Positions 14,685 through 21,726 of a stretch of DNA of 34,361 bases are shown one piece after another (the first letter of the stretch is position 1; the number at the start of each line of letters is the position of its first letter). The position numbers and the translations under genes are program-made. Source of the DNA: a virus; the IMG/VR virus record IMGVR_UViG_3300043773_000339, positions 1 through 34,361 of that record; one strand, written 5' to 3'. The notes under the pieces are model-generated. The model saw only the letters and a program-made list of their open reading frames with translations. It searched no databases and was not told where the DNA came from.

Positions 14685-15150
14685 CGTGGCTCAAATGCCG
14701 ATGCCGGATGACGCTGAAGTCGCTGTCGGTTCTGCCACCGGGTGGCCCGACCTTAGCGAGAACATGCGCGAGACTGCTGCGACAAACAGGGCAGGGACTC
14801 GTCTCATATTCGCTATCGAACCAGCCCTTGAAGCAAGGCTCGGTGTGCGTGCACAGGCATCCCGTCCTGCCGCAATGCCGCTCCGGTGCGTGCTGCTCCT
14901 GAGCGATGCGCGCTTCCGCCGCTATGCGCCTCGCCTGCTTCCACGCATTTACGAGGACGGCTGGCGTCATCATCGCATCGACCAGGCTGTAATGCTTCTT
15001 GATCTGGTCCTTTGCGAACTGCACCGTCATGCCCGGTGCGCCCTGCTCCAAGACTTCCTGCCACGCGTACACCTTCGCCTCGTTCGGGGAGTGCCTGCCG
15101 TCTAGTTCGTTCGCGTAGATCAGCAGCCCCAGGATCTCATCGTCCTTCAT
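14677..15150 (-). CDS. Putative replication accessory protein with zinc finger
   Basis: The 157-residue protein (ATG 15150, ATGA overlap; TTG 15156 also possible) has a helical N-terminal two thirds with ELDGRHSPNEAKVYAWQEVL and MTPAVLVNAWKQARRIAAEA, resembling the helical domain of phage helicase-loader/G39P-type proteins. The C-terminal part has HCGRTGCLCTH, PCFKG and CPVC, a probable zinc site. It follows the replication initiator in the same run, which supports a role in loading the replication machinery. This role is inferred; the family match is weak. Confidence 0.5.
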   Translation of the reverse strand: MKDDEILGLLIYANELDGRHSPNEAKVYAWQEVLEQGAPGMTVQFAKDQIKKHYSLVDAMMTPAVLVNAWKQARRIAAEARIAQEQHAPERHCGRTGCLCTHTEPCFKGWFDSEYETSPCPVCRSSLAHVLAKVGPPGGRTDSDFSVIRHRHLSHDE

Positions 15151-15299
15151 GGCCAATCACATCCTTCCCCCACCGCGCACAAGCGGAAGTCCTGATACTG
15201 CCTTGTCTCACAAATGAACTGATCTTCTCCGCAGCACTCCGCGATGATCTTTTCGCAGGAGTCTCCGCAGATACATTCCTGAAATCTTATCTGCGTCAT
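15147..15299 (-). CDS. Small cysteine-rich protein (50 aa)
   Basis: Starts at an ATGA overlap with the initiator gene and ends at an ATGA overlap with the next gene; a GAAAAGGGG site lies upstream inside the initiator gene. The product has eight cysteines in 50 residues (ECICGDSCEKIIAECC among them), suggesting metal binding. The longer in-frame version would run deep into the initiator gene and is rejected. Function unknown. Confidence 0.6.
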   Translation of the reverse strand: MTQIRFQECICGDSCEKIIAECCGEDQFICETRQYQDFRLCAVGEGCDWP

Positions 15300-16129
15300 G
15301 ATTGAATACCCCTTTTCGTTTGTTGGATTCTTGCGTGTATGTCGGCGTACTGGTCCATCCTCCGCTGGCCCCCGACCTTCTGCTGGGAACGTGCTGGCAG
15401 CGGGTCGTCCTCCCATCTTCCCTGTCTCAGCCAAGTCGTCGGATGCGCCGTGAACTGATCTTCCCTGTTCGGATCTGCGGCGTAACGTTTGGCGGCTGCC
15501 AGGATGACTTCTGGGTCGGCCTGCTGGATGGCTTGCTGGTAGGCGTCCCGAGCCGCCTTCTTGCCTACCCTTCGAGGGTAGGCCTGCCAGAACGCTTCGA
15601 AGGAGGCTCCCTGAAGCAATCTGAGCGCCTTTCCAGCCTCGGGGTTAGCCCCGTTAGGGGTCACCCCTGCTGGGGCTTCTGCTTGCTTCCCTTCGGGCAG
15701 AGCGATCACGAGGTCTAGATCTTGATCTTGGGTTTGTGATCTTAGGTGGGTCTGAGTTAGTGCATCGGTTTTGATGCAAGCCTGGATCATTTCCGACCCT
15801 AGCCCTTGGCTCAATTTGATCCTAGGGTGCCAATGAACGCGATACAAGGATGTCAGCCAACGATCATCAGGACCGCGACGCTGACTCACCGTGATCGCCC
15901 CTGCCGATATGAGTTGTTTCCTGGCGCGGTCCAGAGTTGGAACCCCGACACCAAGCAGACTTGCAAGTTTCTGCCGCGACGGGAAGCAGTCCCCCTTCGC
16001 GTCTGCGTATTTCCGCAGAAGCAGATACAGGCGGACCGCTAACGCACTCAGATCTGGACTCAGCAGAATCCAGTGCGGAACCATCTCGAATGGTCCCCGT
16101 TCCACTTCGACTGTGCTATCGTCGTTCAC
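15296..16129 (-). CDS. Phage replication initiator-like protein (winged helix)
   Basis: The 277-residue protein has an N-terminal winged helix (about 25-85, with FPSRQKLASLLGVGVPTLDR and a basic wing) and a C-terminal segment FEAFWQAYPRRVGKKAARDA ... FTAHPTTWLRQGRWEDDP. This combination is typical of phage replication initiator or DnaT/DnaD-like proteins. It probably binds the phage origin and recruits the helicase, with the next-but-one gene as a candidate loader. GTG start with AAAGGG 7 bases upstream, just after a strong intergenic hairpin. Confidence 0.7.
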   Translation of the reverse strand: MNDDSTVEVERGPFEMVPHWILLSPDLSALAVRLYLLLRKYADAKGDCFPSRQKLASLLGVGVPTLDRARKQLISAGAITVSQRRGPDDRWLTSLYRVHWHPRIKLSQGLGSEMIQACIKTDALTQTHLRSQTQDQDLDLVIALPEGKQAEAPAGVTPNGANPEAGKALRLLQGASFEAFWQAYPRRVGKKAARDAYQQAIQQADPEVILAAAKRYAADPNREDQFTAHPTTWLRQGRWEDDPLPARSQQKVGGQRRMDQYADIHARIQQTKRGIQS

Positions 16130-16147
16130 GCGAATACCCTTTCGTTA

Positions 16148-16189
16148 GAGTGAGCCACCCGGTATCCCCCCGAGCCGGGTGGCTCACTC
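16148..16189 (-). other. Perfect 15-bp intergenic hairpin
   Basis: Arms 16148-16162 and 16175-16189 pair perfectly over 15 bp around a 12-base loop with a run of G in the RNA. The upstream gene's TGA lies inside the first RNA arm. No T-tract follows and the next ribosome-binding site is close, so it is not an ordinary terminator. It may protect RNA ends or weaken readthrough. It occupies almost the whole gap between two genes. Confidence 0.7.
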
Positions 16190-16639
16190 GTTTGTTGCGA
16201 GCCATGCGCGACCCTCGTTGGTGATGCGTAGGACGCGCTGGAATCTACCGGATGATCCGCGCCGAGTGATCTCGTTGCCGTTTACTATCGCTACTTCGAT
16301 CAACCCTGAGTTGAGCAGATCGCTGACGCGCTTGCTCGCTGCCCAAGGATCAACCTCGGCAGCGGTAGCGGCTTCTTCCGCCGTCGCGTTCTTGTGCCCG
16401 AATGCAGTCAGCAGAACGCGCAGCATCGACTCCCGGCTAAGGCTGCGCGCGGCAGCCTTGCTTGTCGCCGGATCGCTACCCCGCGCTAGTGCCTTGGGCT
16501 TCGGTGCCTTATCGGTGAGCCATCCGCGCTCGCGGTCAAGTTCACACACCTGACAGGCATCTCCGCCGCAGGCATGTGGCCGCGTATCGACGCTCGAAGT
16601 TATGCTGTCGAACAGGCCGGTCATCCTGCGCTCGGACAT
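16184..16639 (-). CDS. Winged-helix DNA-binding protein
   Basis: The 151-residue protein has a CxxC pair near residue 29 (CGGDACQVC), a linker, and a C-terminal winged helix (about 70-150) with MLRVLLTAFGHKNATAEEAA, AASKRVSDLLNSGLIEV and a basic wing RRGSSGRFQRVLRIT. This resembles MarR/ArsR-like regulators of phages. ATG 16639 has GGAG 7 bases upstream; ATG 16624 gives an ATGA overlap with the preceding gene and is also possible. Likely a regulator or a host-takeover factor; no target visible. Confidence 0.55.
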   Translation of the reverse strand: MSERRMTGLFDSITSSVDTRPHACGGDACQVCELDRERGWLTDKAPKPKALARGSDPATSKAAARSLSRESMLRVLLTAFGHKNATAEEAATAAEVDPWAASKRVSDLLNSGLIEVAIVNGNEITRRGSSGRFQRVLRITNEGRAWLATNE

Positions 16640-17271
16640 CCCACATCTCCCGTCGCGTCGTAGTATTGGCAGTAGTCTCGGCAGAATCGCTTCGGCATCT
16701 CAGGCTCCGGGATGACATCGAGATTGTTCTCGATCTGCGCCAGCCACAGGAGACCCTTAACCGCCATATCTATGTCGTATGGCTCGCTGTGGATCTTGAT
16801 GTCGAGTTCGTTCCCGTCGCGGGGAAGCCCGACGAGAGTGACCGTATCGACGCGCCGACCCGTGTTCTCCAGCAGATACCCGTAGATCTGCACCTGAGTG
16901 CGCTGCTGCGATGAAGGAAACGCCGACGCCTTCTTCTTCGTGATCGTCTTCCAGTCAACAACCTCGAACTCCTGAGTGTCGTAGCAGTCAACGTGACCGC
17001 GCATACCGTCGTACTCAACCTCCACTTCCAGTAGGTAGCGCGGATTGAAAGGATCATCCTTCCGCTTCATGTTCTTTTCGATAGCGGAATGGATCGCGGT
17101 CCCCATCCAAGCCGCCATGCCAAGCGTGTCCTCGTTCGTTGGCTGAGAGCCAAGGAGACGATGCCAGACACGACGCCGACACCCGCCTACCTCGCTCGGG
17201 CCTACCGCCTTCTGCAGCGATCTCTTGCTTCCCTTGTCGTTAACGAGCGACATCACGAACTCTTTATCCAT
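16621..17271 (-). CDS. Cas4/RecB-like PD-(D/E)XK exonuclease with Fe-S cysteines
   Basis: The 216-residue protein shows the RecB/Cas4 nuclease pattern: GGCRRRVWHRLLG (Cys31), MGTAIHSAIEKN (His), GHVDCYD (Asp) and FEVVDWKTIT (D-x-K), followed by QVQIYGYLL. Three C-terminal cysteines (RFCRDYCQYY and VGC) complete a probable four-Cys iron-sulfur cluster with Cys31. Such enzymes resect DNA ends; paired with the Rad52-like protein two genes upstream they would form a recombination system. ATG with GGAAGGG upstream. Confidence 0.75.
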   Translation of the reverse strand: MDKEFVMSLVNDKGSKRSLQKAVGPSEVGGCRRRVWHRLLGSQPTNEDTLGMAAWMGTAIHSAIEKNMKRKDDPFNPRYLLEVEVEYDGMRGHVDCYDTQEFEVVDWKTITKKKASAFPSSQQRTQVQIYGYLLENTGRRVDTVTLVGLPRDGNELDIKIHSEPYDIDMAVKGLLWLAQIENNLDVIPEPEMPKRFCRDYCQYYDATGDVGCPSAG

Positions 17272-17292
17272 GACATACCCTTCCGCTAGTTG

Positions 17293-17370
17293 TTATTTGT
17301 CATGTGTGTAGCCGAGCCAGTAGCCGATGGCTAGCGCGAATAACGTGACTACGACGTCGGCGATACCCAT
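17293..17370 (-). CDS. Tiny membrane peptide (25 aa)
   Basis: The frame lies in the gap between two genes and starts two bases after the preceding stop. It encodes one hydrophobic helix (VVVTLFALAIGYWLGY) with a short charged C-terminus. The ribosome-binding site is weak, so re-initiation is likely. It has the same size and design as the peptide at 13741-13821. Function unknown. Confidence 0.5.
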   Translation of the reverse strand: MGIADVVVTLFALAIGYWLGYTHDK

Positions 17371-17372
17371 GC

Positions 17373-17741
17373 TCAGGCCATTTCCATCGCGGCGCGTACG
17401 GCAGTACCAACGCTACGAGCGATGTCGATCTGCACCTTGATCCGGTTTACGTTAGCGCGAGCAACCTTCACGAGCGCGTCAGCCTTGCAGAAAGCAACGT
17501 ACTCCAACTCACATAAGATCAAAGCCTCGTCTTCGATCTCCTGCACCGTCATCTTTCTGCCAGATTCGTTAGATCGGGCGCGAACGGAGAAGCGAGTCTT
17601 GGCTACTTCCAAATCCCAGTCCGGTTTCGCTTTCCCGTAATCGTTCTCTGCTGTTTCGAGTTGCTTATGCGCCTCATCTAGTTCCCTACTGAGAGAGATG
17701 AGTTTGCTTTCAACGTCAGCAGGCGTCACTAACTTGTTCAT
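17373..17741 (-). CDS. Coiled-coil hypothetical protein (122 aa)
   Basis: The protein is mostly helical with heptad-like patterns (SKLISLSRELDEAHKQLETA at 12-31 and ALVKVARANVNRIKVQIDIA near the end). Similar proteins sit near recombination genes in actinophages, without known function. ATGA overlap with the preceding gene and a GGAGGG ribosome-binding site. It lies between a DNA-glycosylase-like gene and the Cas4-like nuclease, so an accessory role in DNA repair is possible but unproven. Confidence 0.65.
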   Translation of the reverse strand: MNKLVTPADVESKLISLSRELDEAHKQLETAENDYGKAKPDWDLEVAKTRFSVRARSNESGRKMTVQEIEDEALILCELEYVAFCKADALVKVARANVNRIKVQIDIARSVGTAVRAAMEMA

Positions 17742-18172
17742 GCCGATACCCTCCTAGGCCAGTAGTACGGAAGATCGTCGGGCACATCGGGCCAGATAGG
17801 TCCGTAGTGTTCCGGCATCTTGCGGATGAGGTTGCTGCGGTGGCTGCGGATTAGATCGTGCGCGGACTTACCCAGCAGCCAGTCGGGGACCGCCGCAGCC
17901 GTATCTGGTTTTTGCAGATTGAACTGCATGAGTAGCGTGTCCTTGTATCCGCGTGAACGCCACTCGCGGCAGACGGCGATACCGTACAGAACAAGTGACT
18001 CTTCGTATCCTGCCCACATCTTCACGGCGGGATGATTCCGCCAACCATCGGTAATCCCGACGAGCGTGCGGTAGATCTGCCACGCTTCGACCCGCTGCTT
18101 CCCGAGACGCTGCCGGTCTAGTGCAAACGCAGACATCACATAGTCTGCGCCGTACGGTAGGAATGTTTGCAT
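17738..18172 (-). CDS. Pyrimidine-dimer DNA glycosylase-like protein
   Basis: The 144-residue protein begins MQTFLPYGADYVMSAFALD, followed by RQRLGKQRVEAWQIYRTLVG and GWRNHPAVKMWAGYEESL. This is the pattern of the family that includes T4-type pyrimidine dimer glycosylases and bacterial relatives annotated as such. T4 endonuclease V removes UV dimers; relatives like this one are less well characterised. Start ATG with AGAGGG 7 bases upstream. Its place in the recombination/repair cluster fits a repair role. Confidence 0.7.
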   Translation of the reverse strand: MQTFLPYGADYVMSAFALDRQRLGKQRVEAWQIYRTLVGITDGWRNHPAVKMWAGYEESLVLYGIAVCREWRSRGYKDTLLMQFNLQKPDTAAAVPDWLLGKSAHDLIRSHRSNLIRKMPEHYGPIWPDVPDDLPYYWPRRVSA

Positions 18173-18192
18173 AGCGATACCCTCTTTTCCGG

Positions 18193-18903
18193 TTAGTCGG
18201 CGATGCCGTCGATGATTTCGAGCCGGTCAAGGATGATTTGCCGCAGAGTCGCCCCGGCATCCCCACTTGATACGGGATCGTCGATACAACCCGCATCAGT
18301 AGCGGTGTCCCAAATGGCTTTCAACTCCTCGCGGTCCAGAGAGACAGAGGCAACCTCTACCCATGGGGCCAGGATCGCCTGCCTAGCCGTGTCCGTCTTC
18401 GCCCTGACTGGCTCCGCAACGTCTTCCCAGTCCACCGGAGGGACGAGCGTAGCCTTCACGACGTCGTTCCGGTTCCCGTTGTCGTACAGAGACAGGCCGA
18501 ACTGCGTGCCTAGGTTGATCGCGGCACGCTTCAGAGCATCAGACTCGGCGGTCTTGACCGCCATATCGTGGGCCTCTCCCCGTTGCGGCAGAGTAGCCGA
18601 CCCGACTGCGGCCTCGGTGTAGGTAGTGTCGCCAAGGAAGTCCCCCTGCGCGTCGATACGCAGCCGCATGATGACCTTGTATCCGACGTTCCATCGACCC
18701 TTCTCGTCCTTGTCTTCGAACATCAGGTCCGCAGAAAGGACATCGGCTGACCATCCCCCGAATCCGAAGATACGGATGAGATGAGCCTTTACATCCCACG
18801 CCTCCAAGTAGGAGAGGCTGATGCCTGACTGGTTGCGTTGTGCGATGCGAGATGCGTTGAGTGGCTTCAGCAGTTGCGCGTACTGCTCTGTCGTAAGTTT
18901 CAT
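18193..18903 (-). CDS. Rad52-like single-strand annealing protein
   Basis: The 236-residue protein has FGFGGWSADV, GDTTYTEAAVGSATLPQRG, and HDMAVKTAESDALKRAAINL followed by GTQFGLSLYDNG. This is the conserved core of Rad52/Redbeta-type annealing proteins of actinophages. It pairs complementary single strands during phage recombination and repair. The acidic C-terminal half after residue 160 is variable. ATG start with GAGGGG upstream. SSB, a Cas4/RecB-like nuclease and RusA are all in the same run, making a complete annealing-based recombination set. Confidence 0.8.
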   Translation of the reverse strand: MKLTTEQYAQLLKPLNASRIAQRNQSGISLSYLEAWDVKAHLIRIFGFGGWSADVLSADLMFEDKDEKGRWNVGYKVIMRLRIDAQGDFLGDTTYTEAAVGSATLPQRGEAHDMAVKTAESDALKRAAINLGTQFGLSLYDNGNRNDVVKATLVPPVDWEDVAEPVRAKTDTARQAILAPWVEVASVSLDREELKAIWDTATDAGCIDDPVSSGDAGATLRQIILDRLEIIDGIAD

Positions 18904-18920
18904 TTCCCCTCATTCCCTAG

Positions 18921-19190
18921 TTAGTGCCAGCCGAAGATACGGTCAAGCACCTTGTTCATGGCTTCGTATGTGTCATCATCCGGTTCATCGACCCCGAGAT
19001 CGGAGAGTTCGAACGCGCTGAGTCCGTGATGACGGAGGTGATCTGCTGCGCGAGACTTAATTGCTCGCACTCCGATGGACTGCCACGCCGTTCCCGCCTG
19101 CAGGCACTCAATGATCGCTGCCTGCGTATGTGCGCTCTGCGGGTCTAGCATGAACGTGATTGTCACTTGCCGTTCGTTACGCCGCGCCAT
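18921..19190 (-). CDS. Hypothetical protein (89 aa)
   Basis: Starts four bases after the preceding stop with GAAGGG upstream; the longer in-frame version overlaps another gene and is rejected. The N-terminus is basic (MARRNERQVTITFML), and the C-terminus acidic (GVDEPDDDTYEAMN). A middle helix (AHTQAAIIECLQAG) is visible. No family recognised. It lies just upstream of the Rad52-like gene. Confidence 0.55.
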   Translation of the reverse strand: MARRNERQVTITFMLDPQSAHTQAAIIECLQAGTAWQSIGVRAIKSRAADHLRHHGLSAFELSDLGVDEPDDDTYEAMNKVLDRIFGWH

Positions 19191-19194
19191 GACA

Positions 19195-19386
19195 TCACCC
19201 TTCCTTCGTTCGGTGACCGGCAAGCGGTCGCCATGCGTTGAGTGTGCTGAACTTCCAGACAGGCGTGCGGCCCACCTGGATATCGGGCGGAGGCATCTGG
19301 CCTCGCGCCTTGTATGAAGTGATCGTCTTCTCCGTGATCCCATAGGCACGGGCGATATCACTAATCGTGAAGAACTCCTCGCTCAC
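19195..19386 (-). CDS. Small MerR/AlpA-like helix-turn-helix protein
   Basis: The 63-residue protein reads FFTISDIARAYGITEKTITS then RTPVWKFSTLNAW, the minimal winged helix of AlpA/excisionase-type proteins. GTG start in a GTGA overlap with AAGGAG 5 bases upstream. It would bind DNA and could regulate the recombination genes that follow. No integrase is found to suggest excision. Confidence 0.65.
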   Translation of the reverse strand: MSEEFFTISDIARAYGITEKTITSYKARGQMPPPDIQVGRTPVWKFSTLNAWRPLAGHRTKEG

Positions 19387-19838
19387 AGTCTCTCCTTATG
19401 CGCGTGCTTGCAGTTCTGGATGAAGTTGACTACCTCATCCGGGGTCTGGGCCAGGATCTCGTCAAGCATCACCGGCTCTGGCGGCTCGTTTCGCTCACGC
19501 GATCCCGGCTTAGTGCGCCAATGCGAAGCGACGTAACCCTCTCCTAGCCGAGCGACCTCACACCACTCATCGCTGCCGGGGAGGAGAAGTTCAAGGCTGC
19601 ACACAACGCGCTTGCCCGATCCCTCCTCTGTTGCCCAGCCCCAGTTCATGCCTTCGTCGTTCAGGCTCTTGGTGACTGGTGCGTAGAATCGCCACGCGGC
19701 GGCAGCGAGATCGCGTTCTACTGCATCGTAACGATCAGGCCACCAGCAGGACGGGCAGATGCAGTCATCGCTGCAACGATCTGACTCGTGGCAGGATACG
19801 CAGTCGAGCCCTAGGTCTAGCGTCAGGTTCATTCCCAT
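19383..19838 (-). CDS. Cysteine-rich hypothetical protein (151 aa)
   Basis: Starts at an ATG overlapping the preceding stop (TGATG). The N-terminal region contains CVSCHESDRCSDDCICPSCW (13-32), a dense Cys cluster likely to bind one or two zinc ions. The remainder is a mixed domain (VTKSLNDEGMNWGWATEEGS, VMLDEILAQTPDEVVNFI). No family recognised. It is translationally coupled on both sides. Confidence 0.55.
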   Translation of the reverse strand: MGMNLTLDLGLDCVSCHESDRCSDDCICPSCWWPDRYDAVERDLAAAAWRFYAPVTKSLNDEGMNWGWATEEGSGKRVVCSLELLLPGSDEWCEVARLGEGYVASHWRTKPGSRERNEPPEPVMLDEILAQTPDEVVNFIQNCKHAHKERL

Positions 19839-20182
19839 CAGAAAACCTCCTCTTGTTCCATCGCTGACTCGCAGAGATTGCAGCCGAACCACCAGCGCGG
19901 GTACGTCACGAGATCCTGCCGCGACATATCGCACCAGCGGCACATCCCAAACTCATCGAACACCGGGGATGCGGAATCGCTCTTGATGTATTCCAGGGCC
20001 GCGCTGAGCGACGGCTCAGTACGAAGCGGCGAGTAATACAACGTCCCGTACTTATGGACGCGGATACTGAACAGCGGAACGTCGGCATCCCCTGGCTGAA
20101 GCCACGGGCTGCGCTCTATGTAAACCGTGTAACGCTGGTCGCTGCACTCCCAGCGGTCCTCGCTCACTCGTCGTAGTTCCAT
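19838..20182 (-). CDS. Hypothetical protein with C-terminal zinc ribbon (114 aa)
   Basis: ATG with AGAAGGG upstream as part of a leader shared by several genes here. The N-terminal half is beta-rich (RWECSDQRYTVYIERSPW) and the C-terminal third has CRWC and GCNLC, a two-CxxC zinc site. No family recognised. The gene follows the structured gap at 20210-20277. Confidence 0.55.
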   Translation of the reverse strand: MELRRVSEDRWECSDQRYTVYIERSPWLQPGDADVPLFSIRVHKYGTLYYSPLRTEPSLSAALEYIKSDSASPVFDEFGMCRWCDMSRQDLVTYPRWWFGCNLCESAMEQEEVF

Positions 20183-20209
20183 GCGAATACCCTTCTCTCG
20201 TAGGCTAAC

Positions 20210-20277
20210 GATCGCTAGCCAAGGCGAGGCAGGAGGGAAAGGGAAGGAACCCTCCTGCCTCACGTTGGTGAGCGATC
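20210..20277 (-). other. Structured intergenic RNA with nested stems
   Basis: An outer 7-bp stem (20210-20216 with 20271-20277) encloses a perfect 12-bp stem (20226-20237 with 20250-20261, GAGGCAGGAGGG on the plus strand). The outer arm begins inside the TGA of the DUF932 gene, as with the hammerhead elements upstream. No hammerhead core is present and no T-tract follows, so neither a hammerhead nor a standard terminator. Alternative hairpins (CTCAC/GTGAG, GGCTA/TAGCC) are also possible. Confidence 0.6.
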
Positions 20278-21274
20278 AGGCAGACAGCAGCGCGTACGCC
20301 TTCTGCTTGATCGGTTCGACAGCACCCAGGAAGACACGCTCGGCGCGCGCAACATCGGCGTCACGCTTGCCTGCCTTCACGGGCTTCACCCAGTCAGCCC
20401 ACTCCGTGATCGCGTTGAACGCTGCCCAGCGGGTACCGGCGACGTTCTGCTGGGTCGGGGCGAGCCAAAGACCGGCAACTTGCTCGCGAGTCTCCTCAAC
20501 GCGCATCATCTGAAGGCTGCTCATGTCCTTCTGCATCGGGAACAAAGCCTCTGTGAACGTGTCGAACTCGCGGCGAGACATCTCACTAGCAACGAGTTCA
20601 TTGACAGCGGCCTGGAAAGCGTCGGCGTAATCCACAACGAGGCCCATCGCCTCGCGTGCCTGCTGAATCTTGCCGCGAATGTTGGCGGTGTGCTTCATAG
20701 ACCACTTGCTGACCGCGCTTTGAAGCCCGAACTGGACCGTGTTGGCGCAGACGGGACGCACCGCAGTAACGAAAGCGGTGAAAGCCTTGCTCCCGTCGTG
20801 GCTAGTGGAGCAGACAAGGTACAGATCAACGGTGTCCTGGCCTCCGGCGATGCTGATGTGCTGCGGCATCTTCATCGAAACGAACACCTGAGTCCCGCCA
20901 CGCAAAGATCCGGCTGTCTCAAAGACCGCACCGGACTCATCGACCAGGTTGTTAAGGAAGTCGAACGCCTCCTTGTTCTGGATGACCGTGTACTGCTTGC
21001 CAACGACGCCGAGACCCTGCACTCCCAACTTCGGGTGGTCGCGGTAAGTCATGTAGCGGTCGGGTGCGCTGACAATCACGACACCGTTGTCGGTTAGAAC
21101 CGGGGTCTGGACCGGATCGTCGGACTTGATGACGTCCCAATCCAACTGCGCGAGCCGCAGAGCATCCTCTACGTTCTGCGCGCCATCGGTGATTGTGCCC
21201 AACTGGTGCCAAGGAACCTCGCGGTTGGAGAAGAACGCGGCACTACCGTCTTCGAATGTCTCTACTGCGTGCAT
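20276..21274 (-). CDS. DUF932 phage/plasmid protein
   Basis: The 332-residue protein contains REVPWHQLGT (about 19-28), GVVGKQYTVIQNKEAFDFLN, and VCANTVQFGLQ, the signature of the DUF932 family found in phages and plasmids. Members have been linked to replication or recombination but have no settled function. Its mRNA leader contains hammerhead copy A and the AAGGGTATTCC ribosome-binding leader; a different RNA structure follows its stop. It is the largest protein of the upstream part of the minus-strand block. Confidence 0.8.
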   Translation of the reverse strand: MHAVETFEDGSAAFFSNREVPWHQLGTITDGAQNVEDALRLAQLDWDVIKSDDPVQTPVLTDNGVVIVSAPDRYMTYRDHPKLGVQGLGVVGKQYTVIQNKEAFDFLNNLVDESGAVFETAGSLRGGTQVFVSMKMPQHISIAGGQDTVDLYLVCSTSHDGSKAFTAFVTAVRPVCANTVQFGLQSAVSKWSMKHTANIRGKIQQAREAMGLVVDYADAFQAAVNELVASEMSRREFDTFTEALFPMQKDMSSLQMMRVEETREQVAGLWLAPTQQNVAGTRWAAFNAITEWADWVKPVKAGKRDADVARAERVFLGAVEPIKQKAYALLSA

Positions 21275-21296
21275 TGGAATACCCTTCCGGTTAGGT

Positions 21297-21352
21297 CTGA
21301 CGATCTCGTCAGCGGCACTATTCAGTACCGGACCCCTCTCGGGGTTTCGATC
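21297..21352 (-). ncRNA. Type II hammerhead ribozyme, copy A
   Basis: RNA order: stem II GATC, core GAAA, stem III CCCC-GAGA-GGGG, then UC with predicted cleavage between 21331 and 21330. Stem I follows as CGGTAC/GTGCCG, then core CTGACGA and the second strand of stem II GATC. This copy has a 4-bp stem II and only a weak pseudoknot (TGA with TCA). It begins three bases after the upstream stop and ends before the DUF932 ribosome-binding site. All invariant hammerhead core bases are present. Confidence 0.88.
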
Positions 21353-21355
21353 TAG

Positions 21356-21622
21356 TCAGTTGAAGACGTAGACAGTCCCGTCGCCGTAGTCGTCATCGTC
21401 ATCTTCGGGATCGCTGATCGCGAACTCGCCGTGGTAGTGACTCCACTTAACGGGCATCAACTCCACGTTGTCGGGGATGAAGCGGTAGGCGATACGAGTG
21501 CCCCAATGGTCTGCGCTCGCTGCGCTGAACATGATCTGCTTGTCTGGGTCCAGCGCTTGTAGTTGCTCAATCAACTCACCTACCGTGAGCGACTTGCCCT
21601 TGATCTCTGTAACTGTTGCCAT
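21356..21622 (-). CDS. Acidic hypothetical protein (88 aa)
   Basis: The start ATG overlaps the preceding stop (TAATG) and has a strong GAAGGAGG site 8 bases upstream; an earlier in-frame start at 21646 would lie inside the preceding tiny gene. The N-terminal part has SLTVGELIEQLQALDPDKQI, a pattern seen in many small phage proteins, and the C-terminus holds a run of aspartates. Function unknown. Its stop is followed at once by hammerhead copy A. Confidence 0.65.
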   Translation of the reverse strand: MATVTEIKGKSLTVGELIEQLQALDPDKQIMFSAASADHWGTRIAYRFIPDNVELMPVKWSHYHGEFAISDPEDDDDDYGDGTVYVFN

Positions 21623-21726
21623 TACTGCATACCTCCTTCGATCCATCCGGCGACACCCATCAGGGCGATGAGTGCCAGGGTTGCGAGTGTGGCGAGAACG
21701 ATCTCGCCGCGCGCCGTGAGTTTCAT
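21622..21726 (-). CDS. Small membrane protein (34 aa)
   Basis: Starts in an ATGA overlap and ends in a TAATG overlap, so it is coupled to both neighbours. The product has a basic N-terminus (MKLTARGE) and one membrane helix (IVLATLATLALIALMGVAGW) ending in a short tail. The tight coupling supports a real gene. Could be a small inner-membrane factor; too short to call a holin. Confidence 0.6.
   Translation of the reverse strand: MKLTARGEIVLATLATLALIALMGVAGWIEGGMQ

Noticed and set aside
12770-19386. Small AlpA/MerR-like proteins (starts 13030 and 19386) as excisionases
   Set aside because: No integrase or attachment site is present in the window, so a general DNA-binding role is safer.
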